Assembly: GCA_913776795.1 (NCBI GenBank)
Contig: CAJYRH010000304.1
Location: forward strand, 1-11,382
Source: an uncultured Pseudorhodoferax sp.
GTDB taxonomy: Bacteria > Pseudomonadota > Gammaproteobacteria > Burkholderiales > Burkholderiaceae
DNA length: 11,382 nt
Direction of reading: 5' to 3'
Part shown: piece by piece, positions 1 to 8,117 of the stretch
Layout of the letters: each line of letters opens with the position of its first letter
Numbering within the stretch: the stretch's first letter is position 1
Made by a program: the position numbers and the translations under genes
Notes under the pieces: model-generated
What the model saw: only the letters and a program-made list of their open reading frames with translations
Told to the model about the DNA's origin: nothing
Database searches by the model: none

Positions 1-33
1 CGATGCTGATGCGCAGTGGCGGCATGGTGGAAC
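1..33. other. Edge sequence beyond the pgi stop codon
   Basis: These 33 bases lie downstream of the pgi stop codon on the minus strand. An ATG at 25-23 opens a minus-strand frame of eight codons (M-P-P-L-R-I-S-I) before the window ends, so another gene could begin here as a third member of the tal-pgi unit. No ribosome binding site is clear and the stretch is too short to identify. No terminator is visible. Confidence 0.2.
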
Positions 34-1596
34 TCAACCGCGCACGCGCTGCAGCAGCCCGGCCGTCGACGCGTCCAGCCCGCTGGCGTCGCCGCTGGCC
101 AGGCGCGGCTCGATGTCCTTGGCCAGCACCTTGCCCAGCTCCACGCCCCACTGGTCGAAGCTGTTGATGCCCCAGACCGAGCCGCTCGTGAACACGCGGT
201 GCTCCTGCAGCGCGATCAGCGCGCCCAGGCTGCGCGGCGTGAGCTTTTGCAGCAACAGGAAGGTGCTGGGCCGGTTGCCGGGGAAGTCGCGGTGGCCACC
301 TGCGTCGGCCTTGCCCTGCATCAGCGCCTGGGCCTGGGCCAGCGCGTTGGCCAGCAAGGCCGTCTGGTGGCCCGGAAGGCTGTGGACCGCCTCGCGCACG
401 GCGACGAACTCCACCGGCACCACGTCCGTGCCCTGGTGCAGCATCTGGAAGTAGGCATGCTGGCCATTGGTGCCGGGCTCGCCCCACAGCACGGGCGACG
501 TGCCATACGGCAGCGCGCGGCCGTGGCGGTCCACGCGCTTGCCGTTGCTTTCCATCTCCAGCTGCTGCAGGTAGGCGGGCAGCCGCGCGAGCGCGCTGTG
601 GTACGGGGCGATGCTGCGGCTCGTGAAGCCCAGGAAATTGCGGTACCAGACGTCCAGCAGACCCAGGCGCGCCGGCAGGTTGGCGCGGAGCGGCGCCTCG
701 CGGAAATGCCGGTCCATGGCATGGGCGCCGGCCAGCAGTTCGCGGAAGCGCTCGGCGCCGACGGCGATCGCGATCGGCAGTCCGATGGCCGACCACAGCG
801 AATAGCGGCCGCCCACCCAGTCCCAGAAGCCGAAGATGTTGGCGATGCCGAAGGCACGCGCTGCGTCGACGTTGCTCGACAGCGCCGCGAAGTGGCGTGC
901 CACGTCCTGGCCGCCCTCGCGCTGGAACCAGGCCAGCGCAGAGCGTGCATTGGCCATGGTCTCGGCGGTGGTGAAGGTCTTGGACGCGACGAGGAACAGG
1001 CAGCTTGCGGGCTTGAGGCGGCGCAGCACGGCGTCGAGCTCGTGGCCGTCCACGTTGCTGACGAAGTGCAGGCGCCGCCCGGGTGCGGCATAGGCGTCCA
1101 GCGCGCGCACCACCATCTGCGGGCCGAGGTCGGATCCGCCGATGCCGATGTTCACGATGTCGGTGATGCCGGCGTCGCCCCGCACCTGCTCGGCATAGGC
1201 CAGCATCGCGCCGAGCGTGCCATGGACGTCGGTCAGGGCTGCGTCCCAGGCCGGGCTGGCCTGCGGCGACCCAGCGGGCGCGCGCAGCAGCGTGTGCAGC
1301 ACCGCGCGTTGCTCGGTGTCGTTGATGGCCTCGCCGGCGAACATGGCGTCGCGGTGTGCGGGCACGCCAGCCTGCTCGGCCAGGTCCAGCAGCGCATCCT
1401 CGATGCCGGGATCGATCCAGTTCTTCGACAGGTCGGCGAACAGCTCCGGTGCATCCTGGCTGAAGCGCTCCACGCGGCCAGGGTCACCGGCCAGCGCGGC
1501 GCGCACGTCGTAGCCGGTCTTGAGCGCCTGGCTCAGCGCGCGCAGCTGGCCCCAGGCGGGCAGCTGGTCGCAGCGGGGTCGGTCGGCCCAGCCCAT
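34..1596 (-). CDS. pgi: Glucose-6-phosphate isomerase
   Basis: Cytoplasmic enzyme of 520 residues that interconverts glucose 6-phosphate and fructose 6-phosphate, linking glycolysis/gluconeogenesis to the pentose-phosphate and Entner-Doudoroff routes. The SIS-fold sugar-phosphate elements are visible: GIGGSDLGP at 151-159 and SKTFTT at 205-210. The first family signature is DWVGGRYSLWSAIG (259-272) and the second ends in FDQWGVELGK (480-489). The expected catalytic residues are present by family comparison: E349 in MESNGK, H380 in GTNGQH and K489. Length is slightly below the 549 residues of the E. coli enzyme but nothing essential is missing. The ATG at 1596 is chosen because it follows the tal stop codon by one base (TGA-C-ATG); a longer in-frame start at 1635 would overlap tal by 38 bases and adds a non-conserved leader. 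Only a weak Shine-Dalgarno (GGCGG) precedes it, so translation is probably coupled to tal. Confidence 0.97.
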   Translation of the reverse strand: MGWADRPRCDQLPAWGQLRALSQALKTGYDVRAALAGDPGRVERFSQDAPELFADLSKNWIDPGIEDALLDLAEQAGVPAHRDAMFAGEAINDTEQRAVLHTLLRAPAGSPQASPAWDAALTDVHGTLGAMLAYAEQVRGDAGITDIVNIGIGGSDLGPQMVVRALDAYAAPGRRLHFVSNVDGHELDAVLRRLKPASCLFLVASKTFTTAETMANARSALAWFQREGGQDVARHFAALSSNVDAARAFGIANIFGFWDWVGGRYSLWSAIGLPIAIAVGAERFRELLAGAHAMDRHFREAPLRANLPARLGLLDVWYRNFLGFTSRSIAPYHSALARLPAYLQQLEMESNGKRVDRHGRALPYGTSPVLWGEPGTNGQHAYFQMLHQGTDVVPVEFVAVREAVHSLPGHQTALLANALAQAQALMQGKADAGGHRDFPGNRPSTFLLLQKLTPRSLGALIALQEHRVFTSGSVWGINSFDQWGVELGKVLAKDIEPRLASGDASGLDASTAGLLQRVRG

Positions 1597-1597
1597 G

Positions 1598-2545
1598 TCA
1601 GGCCGCCAGCATGAGTTGTTCGAGCTTGACCGCATCCGCCGCGAACGCGCGGATGCCTTCGGCCAGCTTCTCGGTGGCCATGGCGTCCTCGTTCAGGGCA
1701 AAGCGGAAGGTCGCCTCGTCGTACTGCACGGGGGCCAGGTCCAGCGTGCGCGCGGCCTCGGCATCCAGCGCGCGGGTGACCGGCGCCTCGCTGGCCGCCA
1801 GCTTGGCCAACAGGTCCGGGCTGATGGTCAGCAGGTCGCAGCCAGCCAGCGCGGTGATCTGCCCGGTGTTGCGAAAGCTCGCGCCCATGACCTCGGTGGC
1901 GATGCCGAAACGCTTGTAGTACTCGTAGATCTGGCGAACCGAGCGCACGCCGGGGTCGTTGGCGCCGCTGCTGGCAGCCTCGTCCCAGGCCGTGCCCGCA
2001 GACTTCTTGTACCAGTCGTAGATGCGGCCCACGAAGGGCGAGATCAGCTGCACCTTGGCCGCGCCGCAGGCCACGGCCTGGCAGAACGAGAACAGCAGCG
2101 TGAGGTTGGTGCGGATGCCCTTCTTCTCCAACGCTGCAGCCGCCTGGATGCCTTCCCATGTGGAAGCGACCTTGATCAGCACGCGCTCGCGCGCGATGCC
2201 CTCGGCTTGGTACAGCGCGATCAGGCGCTCGCCCCGCGCGACCGTGGCGGCGGTGTCGAAGCTCAGGCGGGCATCGACCTCGGTGGACACGCGGCCCGGG
2301 ATGATGGCCAGGATCTCGCAGCCGAAACGCACGAGCAGCCGGTCCATGACCTCGTCGAGCGGCTTGCCCCGAAAGCTGGCCACCGTGTCCTTGAGCAGCG
2401 GCGCGTAGTCCGCCTGCTGCACCGCCTTGAGGATCAGCGAAGGGTTGGTCGTGGCGTCGGTGGGCTGGAAGGCACCGAGCTGCTTGAAATCGCCGGTGTC
2501 GGCGACGACGGTGGTGAGCGCCTTGAGGGCATCGAGTTGGTTCAT
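1598..2545 (-). CDS. tal: Transaldolase (TalB type)
   Basis: Transaldolase of the non-oxidative pentose-phosphate pathway, which moves a dihydroxyacetone unit between sedoheptulose 7-phosphate/glyceraldehyde 3-phosphate and erythrose 4-phosphate/fructose 6-phosphate. The 315-residue length is close to E. coli TalB (317). The family signature DATTNPSLI is at 30-38. The Schiff-base lysine is K125 in VLIKVASTW, equivalent to TalB K132; D16, N34 and E89 fit the TalB catalytic residues D17, N35 and E96. LTLLFSF (148-154), SPFVGRI (169-175) and MGASFRN (220-226) are also conserved. The ATG at 2545 gives the usual N-terminus (MNQLDALK); the in-frame extension to 2593 is rejected because it adds 16 atypical residues. 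No Shine-Dalgarno precedes this start. It is the first gene of a tal-pgi unit and diverges from zwf across a region with a predicted HexR site. Confidence 0.97.
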   Translation of the reverse strand: MNQLDALKALTTVVADTGDFKQLGAFQPTDATTNPSLILKAVQQADYAPLLKDTVASFRGKPLDEVMDRLLVRFGCEILAIIPGRVSTEVDARLSFDTAATVARGERLIALYQAEGIARERVLIKVASTWEGIQAAAALEKKGIRTNLTLLFSFCQAVACGAAKVQLISPFVGRIYDWYKKSAGTAWDEAASSGANDPGVRSVRQIYEYYKRFGIATEVMGASFRNTGQITALAGCDLLTISPDLLAKLAASEAPVTRALDAEAARTLDLAPVQYDEATFRFALNEDAMATEKLAEGIRAFAADAVKLEQLMLAA

Positions 2546-2692
2546 GGCAGGTGGCGTGGCAATTGCAAGTTGGCAGAAGGATACGGCAAGCACACCCCGG
2601 GCCGGCCTGTGCAGCAGGCTCCGCGGACGAATGCCAGTATGCCTGACGATGAAACTAAGTTACAGTCCATCCACCCAAATCATGTAACAACC
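2546..2692. promoter_or_regulatory. Divergent tal / zwf control region
   Basis: This 147-base non-coding stretch must carry the promoters of both transcripts. Neither has a strong sigma70 match by eye. A tentative tal promoter on the minus strand has CATACT (2641-2636, 4 of 6 to TATAAT) with CTGTAA (2665-2660) 18 bases upstream as a weak -35. A tentative zwf promoter has TGTAAC (2683-2688) with TTACAG (2660-2665) 17 bases upstream; this would start transcription almost at the zwf ATG. Both would be covered in part by the palindrome at 2650-2664. A hairpin GCCTG-TGCAG-CAGGC (2605-2619) would lie in the tal leader. Promoter calls here are weak inference. Confidence 0.55.
2650..2664. promoter_or_regulatory. 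Predicted HexR operator
   Basis: The sequence TGAAACTAAGTTACA is a 15-base palindrome around 2657 with a single mismatched pair (2652 against 2662; T at 2652 would make it perfect). The HexR consensus known from gammaproteobacteria is TGTAAT-WWW-ATTACA, with central A/T bases. This site fits it in arm length, spacing and central TAA, differing by C/G in place of T/A at the inner arm positions and by the one mismatch. It sits 28 bases before the zwf start and 104 bases before the tal start, with a hexR-type gene downstream of zwf. The site is seen directly; binding is inferred. Confidence 0.65.
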
Positions 2693-4156
2693 ATGAGCTT
2701 CGACCTTGTTCTCTTCGGCGGCACCGGCGATCTGGCCTGGCGCAAGCTGATGCCGGCCCTGTTCCAATCCTTCCGCCATGGAACCTTGCCGCCCCAGGGG
2801 CGCATCATCGGCGTGGCCCGCGACGATCTCAGCGACGACGACTACCGTACGCTGATCCAGTCGCGATTCGATGCGGTGGAAGGCGACAAGCGGCCCAATG
2901 TGGAGGAGTTCAAGCGGTTTGCCGAGCTGCTGCACTACCAGCGCGTGGACCTGTCCAAGCCGCAGGACTTCAGCGCCCTGGCCGACAGGCTGAAGTCGCG
3001 CGATGCCGATTCGCTGGTGATGTACGTGGCCACGGCGCCGGCACTGTTCACGCAGGTGGTCGAGCAGATCGCCGCAGCCGGGCTCAACGGACCGAAGACG
3101 CGCGTGGTGCTCGAAAAGCCGCTGGGCCACGATCTGGAATCGAACCGTGCCATCAACCAGGCCGTGGGCCGGGTGCTGAACGAGAACCAGGTTTTCCGGA
3201 TCGACCACTACCTGGGCAAGCCCTCGGTGCAGAACCTGTTCGCGATGCGTTTTGGCAACGCGCTGTTCGAGCCGATCTGGCGCCGCGAGTACATCGCCAA
3301 CATCCAGATCACGATCGCCGAGGACCTGGGCGTGGAAAAGCGCGGCGCCTTCTACGACCAGACGGGCGCGCTGCGCGACATGGTGCAGAACCACGCGCTG
3401 CAGCTGGTCTGCGCGATCGCGATGGAGCCGCCCATCAACGCCCATGCCGACGCCATCCGCGACGAGAAGCTCAAGGTGCTGCGCTCGCTCAAGCGTTGGA
3501 ACCCCGAGACGCTGGGCCTGCACACGGTGCGTGGGCAATACACCGCCGGCACCGCCTACGGCGCACGGGTGCCGGGCTACCTGGACGAGCCGGGTGTGGA
3601 CCCGGACAGCCGCACCGAGACCTTTGTCGCGCTGCGCACCGAGATCGAGAACTGGCGCTGGGCCGGCGTGCCCTTCTACATCCGCACGGGCAAACGGCTG
3701 TCCTCGCGCGATGCACGCATCGAAGTCAACTTCAAGCCCACGCCGCACGCGATCTACGCCACGCCGCAGGGCAGCTTTAACCGCCTGGTCATCAACCTGC
3801 AGCCCAAGGACGGGCTGGAGCTGCACCTGATGGCCCAGGGCCAGGGCAGCCGCCAGCGCGGCAGCAACGCCGAGCGGCTGGCGCCGGTGCAGCTGGACCT
3901 GGACTTCGACAAGCGCTTCGGCAGCGAACGGGTGGGGGCCTACGAGCGGCTGCTGCTGGACGTGTTGGACGGCCGGCTCAACCTCTTCGTGCGCAGCGAC
4001 GAGCAGGAAGCCGCATGGCGCTGGGTCGAGCCCATCCTGGACTACTGGAAGAACGAGACCCGCCCGCCCCGCACCTACGCGGCCGGAACCTGGGGCCCGA
4101 GTGCCTCCAGTGCCATGATCGCGCGCGACGGGTTCTACTGGAGCGAGGAAGCCTGA
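2693..4156 (+). CDS. zwf: Glucose-6-phosphate 1-dehydrogenase
   Basis: Enzyme of 487 residues (E. coli 491) that oxidises glucose 6-phosphate to 6-phosphogluconolactone with NAD(P)+, the first step of the oxidative pentose-phosphate and Entner-Doudoroff pathways. The N-terminal Rossmann domain opens with GGTGDLAWRK at 9-18. EKPLGHD (141-147) and the active-site signature RIDHYLGK (169-176) bind substrate. H234 in GALRDMVQNH corresponds to the catalytic histidine (H240 in Leuconostoc), paired with D171. The C-terminal beta-alpha domain runs from about 180 to the end. The ATG at 2693 matches the usual N-terminus MSFDLVLFGGTGDL. An in-frame ATG at 2639 would add 18 residues but would place the predicted operator inside the gene. 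No Shine-Dalgarno precedes 2693, and an out-of-frame ATGTAA lies at 2682-2687. Cofactor preference cannot be settled by eye. The hexR-like gene follows five bases after the stop. Confidence 0.97.
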   Translation: MSFDLVLFGGTGDLAWRKLMPALFQSFRHGTLPPQGRIIGVARDDLSDDDYRTLIQSRFDAVEGDKRPNVEEFKRFAELLHYQRVDLSKPQDFSALADRLKSRDADSLVMYVATAPALFTQVVEQIAAAGLNGPKTRVVLEKPLGHDLESNRAINQAVGRVLNENQVFRIDHYLGKPSVQNLFAMRFGNALFEPIWRREYIANIQITIAEDLGVEKRGAFYDQTGALRDMVQNHALQLVCAIAMEPPINAHADAIRDEKLKVLRSLKRWNPETLGLHTVRGQYTAGTAYGARVPGYLDEPGVDPDSRTETFVALRTEIENWRWAGVPFYIRTGKRLSSRDARIEVNFKPTPHAIYATPQGSFNRLVINLQPKDGLELHLMAQGQGSRQRGSNAERLAPVQLDLDFDKRFGSERVGAYERLLLDVLDGRLNLFVRSDEQEAAWRWVEPILDYWKNETRPPRTYAAGTWGPSASSAMIARDGFYWSEEA

Positions 4157-4161
4157 ACGCC

Positions 4162-5010
4162 ATGCTCGAACGCATCCGTGCCTGCCTGCCTTCGCTGGCG
4201 CCGGCCGAGCAGCGGGTGGCGCGGCTGGTGTTGAACGACCCACGCACGTTCGCCTCGCTGCCGGTCGGCGAACTGGCCGAGATGGCGCATGTGAGCAAAC
4301 CCACGGTGGTGCGCTTTTGCCGCAGCGTCGGCTACGACGGGTTGGTCGACTTCAAGCTCAAGCTGGCCGGCAGCGTGAGCGAGGGCGTCCCGTTCATCCA
4401 CCGCGCCGTGGACATGGACGACAAGACCGGCGACGTGCTGGTCAAGGTCATCGACAACACGGTGGCTGCATTCCTCAAATACCGCAACGATGCCGGCGTG
4501 GGCGCCATCGAGAAGGCAGTGGCTGCGCTGGCCGCCACGCACGCCACCGGGCGGCGCGTGGAGTTCTACGGTGTCGGCAATTCAGGCATCGTGGCACAGG
4601 ACGCGCAGCACAAGTTCTTCCGCCTCGGCGTCAACGCGATCAGCTACAGCGACGGCCACATGCAGGTCATGGCGGCCTCGATGTTGCGCCCGGGTGACTG
4701 CGTGCTGGTGATCTCCAACTCGGGCCGCACGCGCGACCTCATGGACGCCTGCGACATCGCGCAGCGCAAGGGCGCGACGGTCATCGTGCTGACGGCCAGC
4801 GGTTCGCCGCTGGCCGTGGCCGGCGACATCCACCTGGCGGCCGACCACCCCGAGGGCTACGACCGTTACAGCCCCATGGTGTCGCGGCTGCTGCACCTGA
4901 TGGTGGTGGACATCCTGGCCACCTGCGTGGCGCTGCGGATCGGCGGTGCACGCCTGCAGCCCATGCTGCAGGACATCAAGGACAACCTGCGCAGCAAGCG
5001 CTACACATAG
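4162..5010 (+). CDS. hexR: HexR-like RpiR-family transcriptional regulator
   Basis: DNA-binding regulator of 282 residues. An N-terminal RpiR-type helix-turn-helix domain covers about 1-75, with the recognition region VSKPTVVRFCRSVGYDG at 44-60. A C-terminal SIS sugar-phosphate domain covers about 125-260, including FYGVGNSG (135-142), VISNSGRT (183-190) and LTASGSPLA (210-218). Length and sequence run parallel to E. coli HexR (289 residues) as I remember it, for example DFKLxLA, KFFR and PMVSRL. In the studied proteobacteria HexR represses or activates central carbon genes, and 2-keto-3-deoxy-6-phosphogluconate releases it from DNA. The gene starts five bases after zwf; AGGAA at 4146-4150 inside the zwf end is a plausible but distant (11-base) ribosome binding site. 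Position next to zwf and the palindrome upstream of zwf support autoregulation. Another RpiR subtype is possible but less likely. Confidence 0.88.
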   Translation: MLERIRACLPSLAPAEQRVARLVLNDPRTFASLPVGELAEMAHVSKPTVVRFCRSVGYDGLVDFKLKLAGSVSEGVPFIHRAVDMDDKTGDVLVKVIDNTVAAFLKYRNDAGVGAIEKAVAALAATHATGRRVEFYGVGNSGIVAQDAQHKFFRLGVNAISYSDGHMQVMAASMLRPGDCVLVISNSGRTRDLMDACDIAQRKGATVIVLTASGSPLAVAGDIHLAADHPEGYDRYSPMVSRLLHLMVVDILATCVALRIGGARLQPMLQDIKDNLRSKRYT

Positions 5011-5169
5011 CCCACCCCCAGGCGCCTGCGGCGCTCCCCCTCAAGGGGGCACATCCAGCGGTCTGGCAGAGCCAGTCCCGCGGATGTCGCTGGCATGGCC
5101 TGCTCCGCGGCCTTTGGCACCCTTGCATGCTTGGTGCTGCTGGACCTCACTACGCCACGGCAGCAAGAC
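5011..5169. repeat. Structured intergenic element, probable dispersed repeat
   Basis: This convergent gap between hexR and the DppF-like gene has no credible coding frame. It contains three hairpins in series. The first has arms GCGCC/GGCGC (5022-5026, 5030-5034). The second has arms CCCCC/GGGGG (5036-5040, 5045-5049) with loop TCAA. The third is an imperfect 15-base-pair stem over 5051-5087 built from ACATCC/GGATGT, GCGG/CCGC and CTGGC/GCCAG around an AGA loop. A fourth weak pairing joins GGCC at 5097-5100 with GGCC at 5109-5112. The general form (C-run, TCAA, G-run, then a stem and TGGCATGGCC) resembles intergenic repeats I recall from Comamonadaceae genomes. Only one copy lies in this window, so repeat status is inferred. 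Confidence 0.5.
5022..5087. terminator. Tandem hairpins that may end the zwf-hexR and ABC transcripts
   Basis: The three stems begin 12 bases after the hexR stop and lie 83 bases beyond the stop of the opposing ABC operon, the usual position for a bidirectional terminator. None is followed by a T-run on either strand, so this is not a canonical intrinsic terminator. It could instead protect 3' ends or slow polymerase. Termination is inferred from position and structure only. Confidence 0.3.
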
Positions 5170-6188
<1,019 letters not shown>

Positions 6189-6192
<4 letters not shown>

Positions 6193-7157
6193 CGTGCGCC
6201 CCCGGCGTGCAGCCAGCACGCGGCGCGGCTGGCGCCGGCATCCATCAGCTCGGGCCGTTCGACCTTGCAGTGGTCGAATACCTTGGGGCAGCGCGGATTG
6301 AAGGCGCAACCGGCGGGAATGGCGTTCAGCCGGGGCATGGCGCCATCGATCTGGTTGAGCATCTCGCGGTCGATGGTGATGTCGGGAATCGCGGCCATGA
6401 GGCCTTCGGAGTAAGGATGGGCAGGATGGTTGATGACCTCGTGCACGGGGCCGATCTCGGCAATGCGGCCGGCGTACATCACGGCCACGCGGTCGCAGGT
6501 TTCGGCGATGACGCCCATGTCGTGCGTGATGAGCATGACGGCGGCGCCGTGCTGCTGGCACACGCGCTTGAGCAATTGGATGATCTGCGCCTGGATCGAG
6601 ACGTCCAGCGCCGTGGTCGGCTCGTCGGCCACGATCAGCTTGGGCTCGGCCGCCAGGGCCAGCGCGATCACCACGCGCTGGCGCATGCCACCGGAGAATT
6701 GGTGCGGGTAATGGTCGATGCGCTGCTCGGCCGCCGGGATCCCGGTGTCCTGCAACAGGCCGATGGCACGCTGGCGCGCCTCGGACGCAGTCACCGGCAG
6801 GTGCGCCTGGATGGTCTCGGTCAACTGGCGGCCGACCGAATACAGCGGATTGAGCGAGGTCAGCGGGTCCTGAAAGATGGCGCCGATGCGGCGGCCGCGG
6901 ATGCGGCGCATGGCTTCATGGTCCAGGTTGTCGATGCGCTGGCCTTCCAGCAGGATCTGGCCGCTGGCGATGCGGCCGGGCGGCTCGAGCAGGCCGATGA
7001 TGGACGCGCCCGTCAGCGATTTGCCAGCGCCGGACTCGCCCACCACGCCGAGGATCTCGCCGGGTGCGATGGAGAAGGAAATGTCGTCCAGCGCGCGCAG
7101 CGTGCCGCGCCGGCTGGGAAATTCGACGACCAGGTTCTGGACTTCTAGCAGGGACAT
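6189..7157 (-). CDS. Peptide-type ABC transporter ATPase, DppD/OppD-like
   Basis: Cytoplasmic ATPase of 322 residues, the first nucleotide-binding subunit, expected to pair with the DppF-like protein under the two permeases. It has Walker A GESGAGKS (40-47), Q-loop Q96 in FQDPLTSLNP, ABC signature FSGGM (154-158), Walker B LIVADEP (174-180), D-loop TALD (182-185) and H-loop H212. The C-terminal oligo/dipeptide extension includes HPYSEGLMAAIP (247-258) and cysteines C284, C290, C297 and C314 in the pattern that coordinates [4Fe-4S] in family members. The FSGGM variant is common in DppD/OppD proteins. The start at 7157 gives the usual N-terminus; no Shine-Dalgarno is evident before it, and the gap from the DppC-like gene is 33 bases, so reinitiation after the upstream stop is possible. 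Confidence 0.95.
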
Positions 7158-7190
7158 GGAGGCTGGCTTGTGGCTCGCGATGTGCGCAGG

Positions 7191-8117
7191 TCAGCGCAGG
7201 CGGGGATTGAGCGCATCGCGCAGCCAATCGCCAAGAAGGTTCACGCTGAGCGCGATGAGCACCAGCATCAGGCCGGGGAACAGGGTGATCCACCATTCGC
7301 CGGAGAACAGGTAGTCGTTGCCCACGCGGATCAGGGTTCCCAACGACGGCGAGGTCGGCGGCGCACCCACGCCCAGGAAGGACAGCGTGGCCTCGGTGAT
7401 GATGGCAGTGGCCACCTGGATGGTGGCCAGCACCATGACAGGGCCCGTCACGTTGGGCAGCACATGGCGGCGCATGATGCGCAGCGGCGAAACACCGGTC
7501 ACGCGCGCGGCCTGCACGTACTCCTTGTTGCGCTCCACCAGCGTGGAGCCACGCACGGTGCGCGCGTACTGCACCCAGCCGGTCAGCGAGATCGAGATGA
7601 TCAGCACGCCGAAGGCCAGGCCTTCGTGCGCATTCGGAAACAGCGCGCGGCCGACACCGGCGATCAGCAGCGCCACGAGGATGGCGGGGAAGGACAGCAT
7701 CACGTCGCACAGGCGCATGAGCGCAGCGTCGATCCAGCCGCCCTTGAAGCCGGCCAGAAGGCCCAGGCTCACGCCGACCAGCAGCGACAGCAGCACCGAG
7801 GCCAGGCCGACCACCAGCGAAATGCGCGCGCCGTACATGAGCGCCGAGAGGATGTCGCGGCCCTGGTCGTCGGTGCCCAGCAGGTACTTTGACGTGCCCT
7901 CTGCCTGCCAGGCCGGCGGCAGCCGTGCATCGCCGAGCTCCAGCGTGGCCAGGTCGAACGGGTTGTGCGGCGCGACCCAGGGCGCGAAGAAGGCGCAGAA
8001 GATGCAGACCACGGCCACTGCGCCCGCCACGATGGCCGTGGGCGAGGTGCGGAAGCTGTGGCCGACGTCGCTGTCCCAGGCGCGCTGGAACCAGCCGACT
8101 TGCGTGGCTGCCTGCAT
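7191..8117 (-). CDS. Peptide-type ABC transporter permease, DppC-like
   Basis: Inner-membrane permease of 308 residues. An N-terminal OppC-type transmembrane segment lies at about 27-49, followed by a periplasmic stretch with LLGTDDQGRDIL (79-90), a conserved DppC feature. The remaining segments form the binding-protein-dependent transport domain, roughly at 97-123, 140-160, 167-185, 226-247 and 277-296. The cytoplasmic EAA loop that contacts the ATPases is EYVQAARVTGVSPLRIMRRH (199-218). The ATG at 8117 shares its A with the stop codon of the binding-protein gene (TGATG). A GTG immediately upstream at 8120 is an alternative start adding one residue, with a four-base overlap. Either way translation is probably coupled to the binding protein. 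It would form the channel together with the DppB-like subunit. Confidence 0.95.
   Translation of the reverse strand: MQAATQVGWFQRAWDSDVGHSFRTSPTAIVAGAVAVVCIFCAFFAPWVAPHNPFDLATLELGDARLPPAWQAEGTSKYLLGTDDQGRDILSALMYGARISLVVGLASVLLSLLVGVSLGLLAGFKGGWIDAALMRLCDVMLSFPAILVALLIAGVGRALFPNAHEGLAFGVLIISISLTGWVQYARTVRGSTLVERNKEYVQAARVTGVSPLRIMRRHVLPNVTGPVMVLATIQVATAIITEATLSFLGVGAPPTSPSLGTLIRVGNDYLFSGEWWITLFPGLMLVLIALSVNLLGDWLRDALNPRLR

Noticed and set aside
16..1614. Long plus-strand open frame antisense to pgi (532 codons)
   Set aside because: It mirrors the pgi coding frame in G+C-rich DNA. Its translation is rich in Ala, Arg, Gln, His and Val with no recognisable domain, while the minus strand encodes a complete isomerase.
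2682..2687. ATG-TAA as a regulatory upstream mini-gene
   Set aside because: No ribosome binding site precedes it, and a two-codon start-stop is expected by chance. It is noted as an oddity only.
1520..2692. Upstream extension of the zwf frame across tal
   Set aside because: The frame is open only because it lies opposite tal. The extension has no family similarity, and G6PD starts at MSFDLVLFGG.
2639..2692. Alternative zwf start at the ATG at 2639
   Set aside because: It would add 18 residues not typical of the family, has no good ribosome site, and would put the predicted operator inside the gene. It remains possible and is testable by N-terminal proteomics.
2660..4243. Minus-strand open frame antisense to zwf (527 codons)
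   Set aside because: It is a shadow of zwf with biased composition and no domain; it also crosses into the hexR-like gene.
5036..5049. Intrinsic terminator from the CCCCC-TCAA-GGGGG hairpin
   Set aside because: No T-run follows on either strand, so it is kept only as a possible structural terminator within the folded element.
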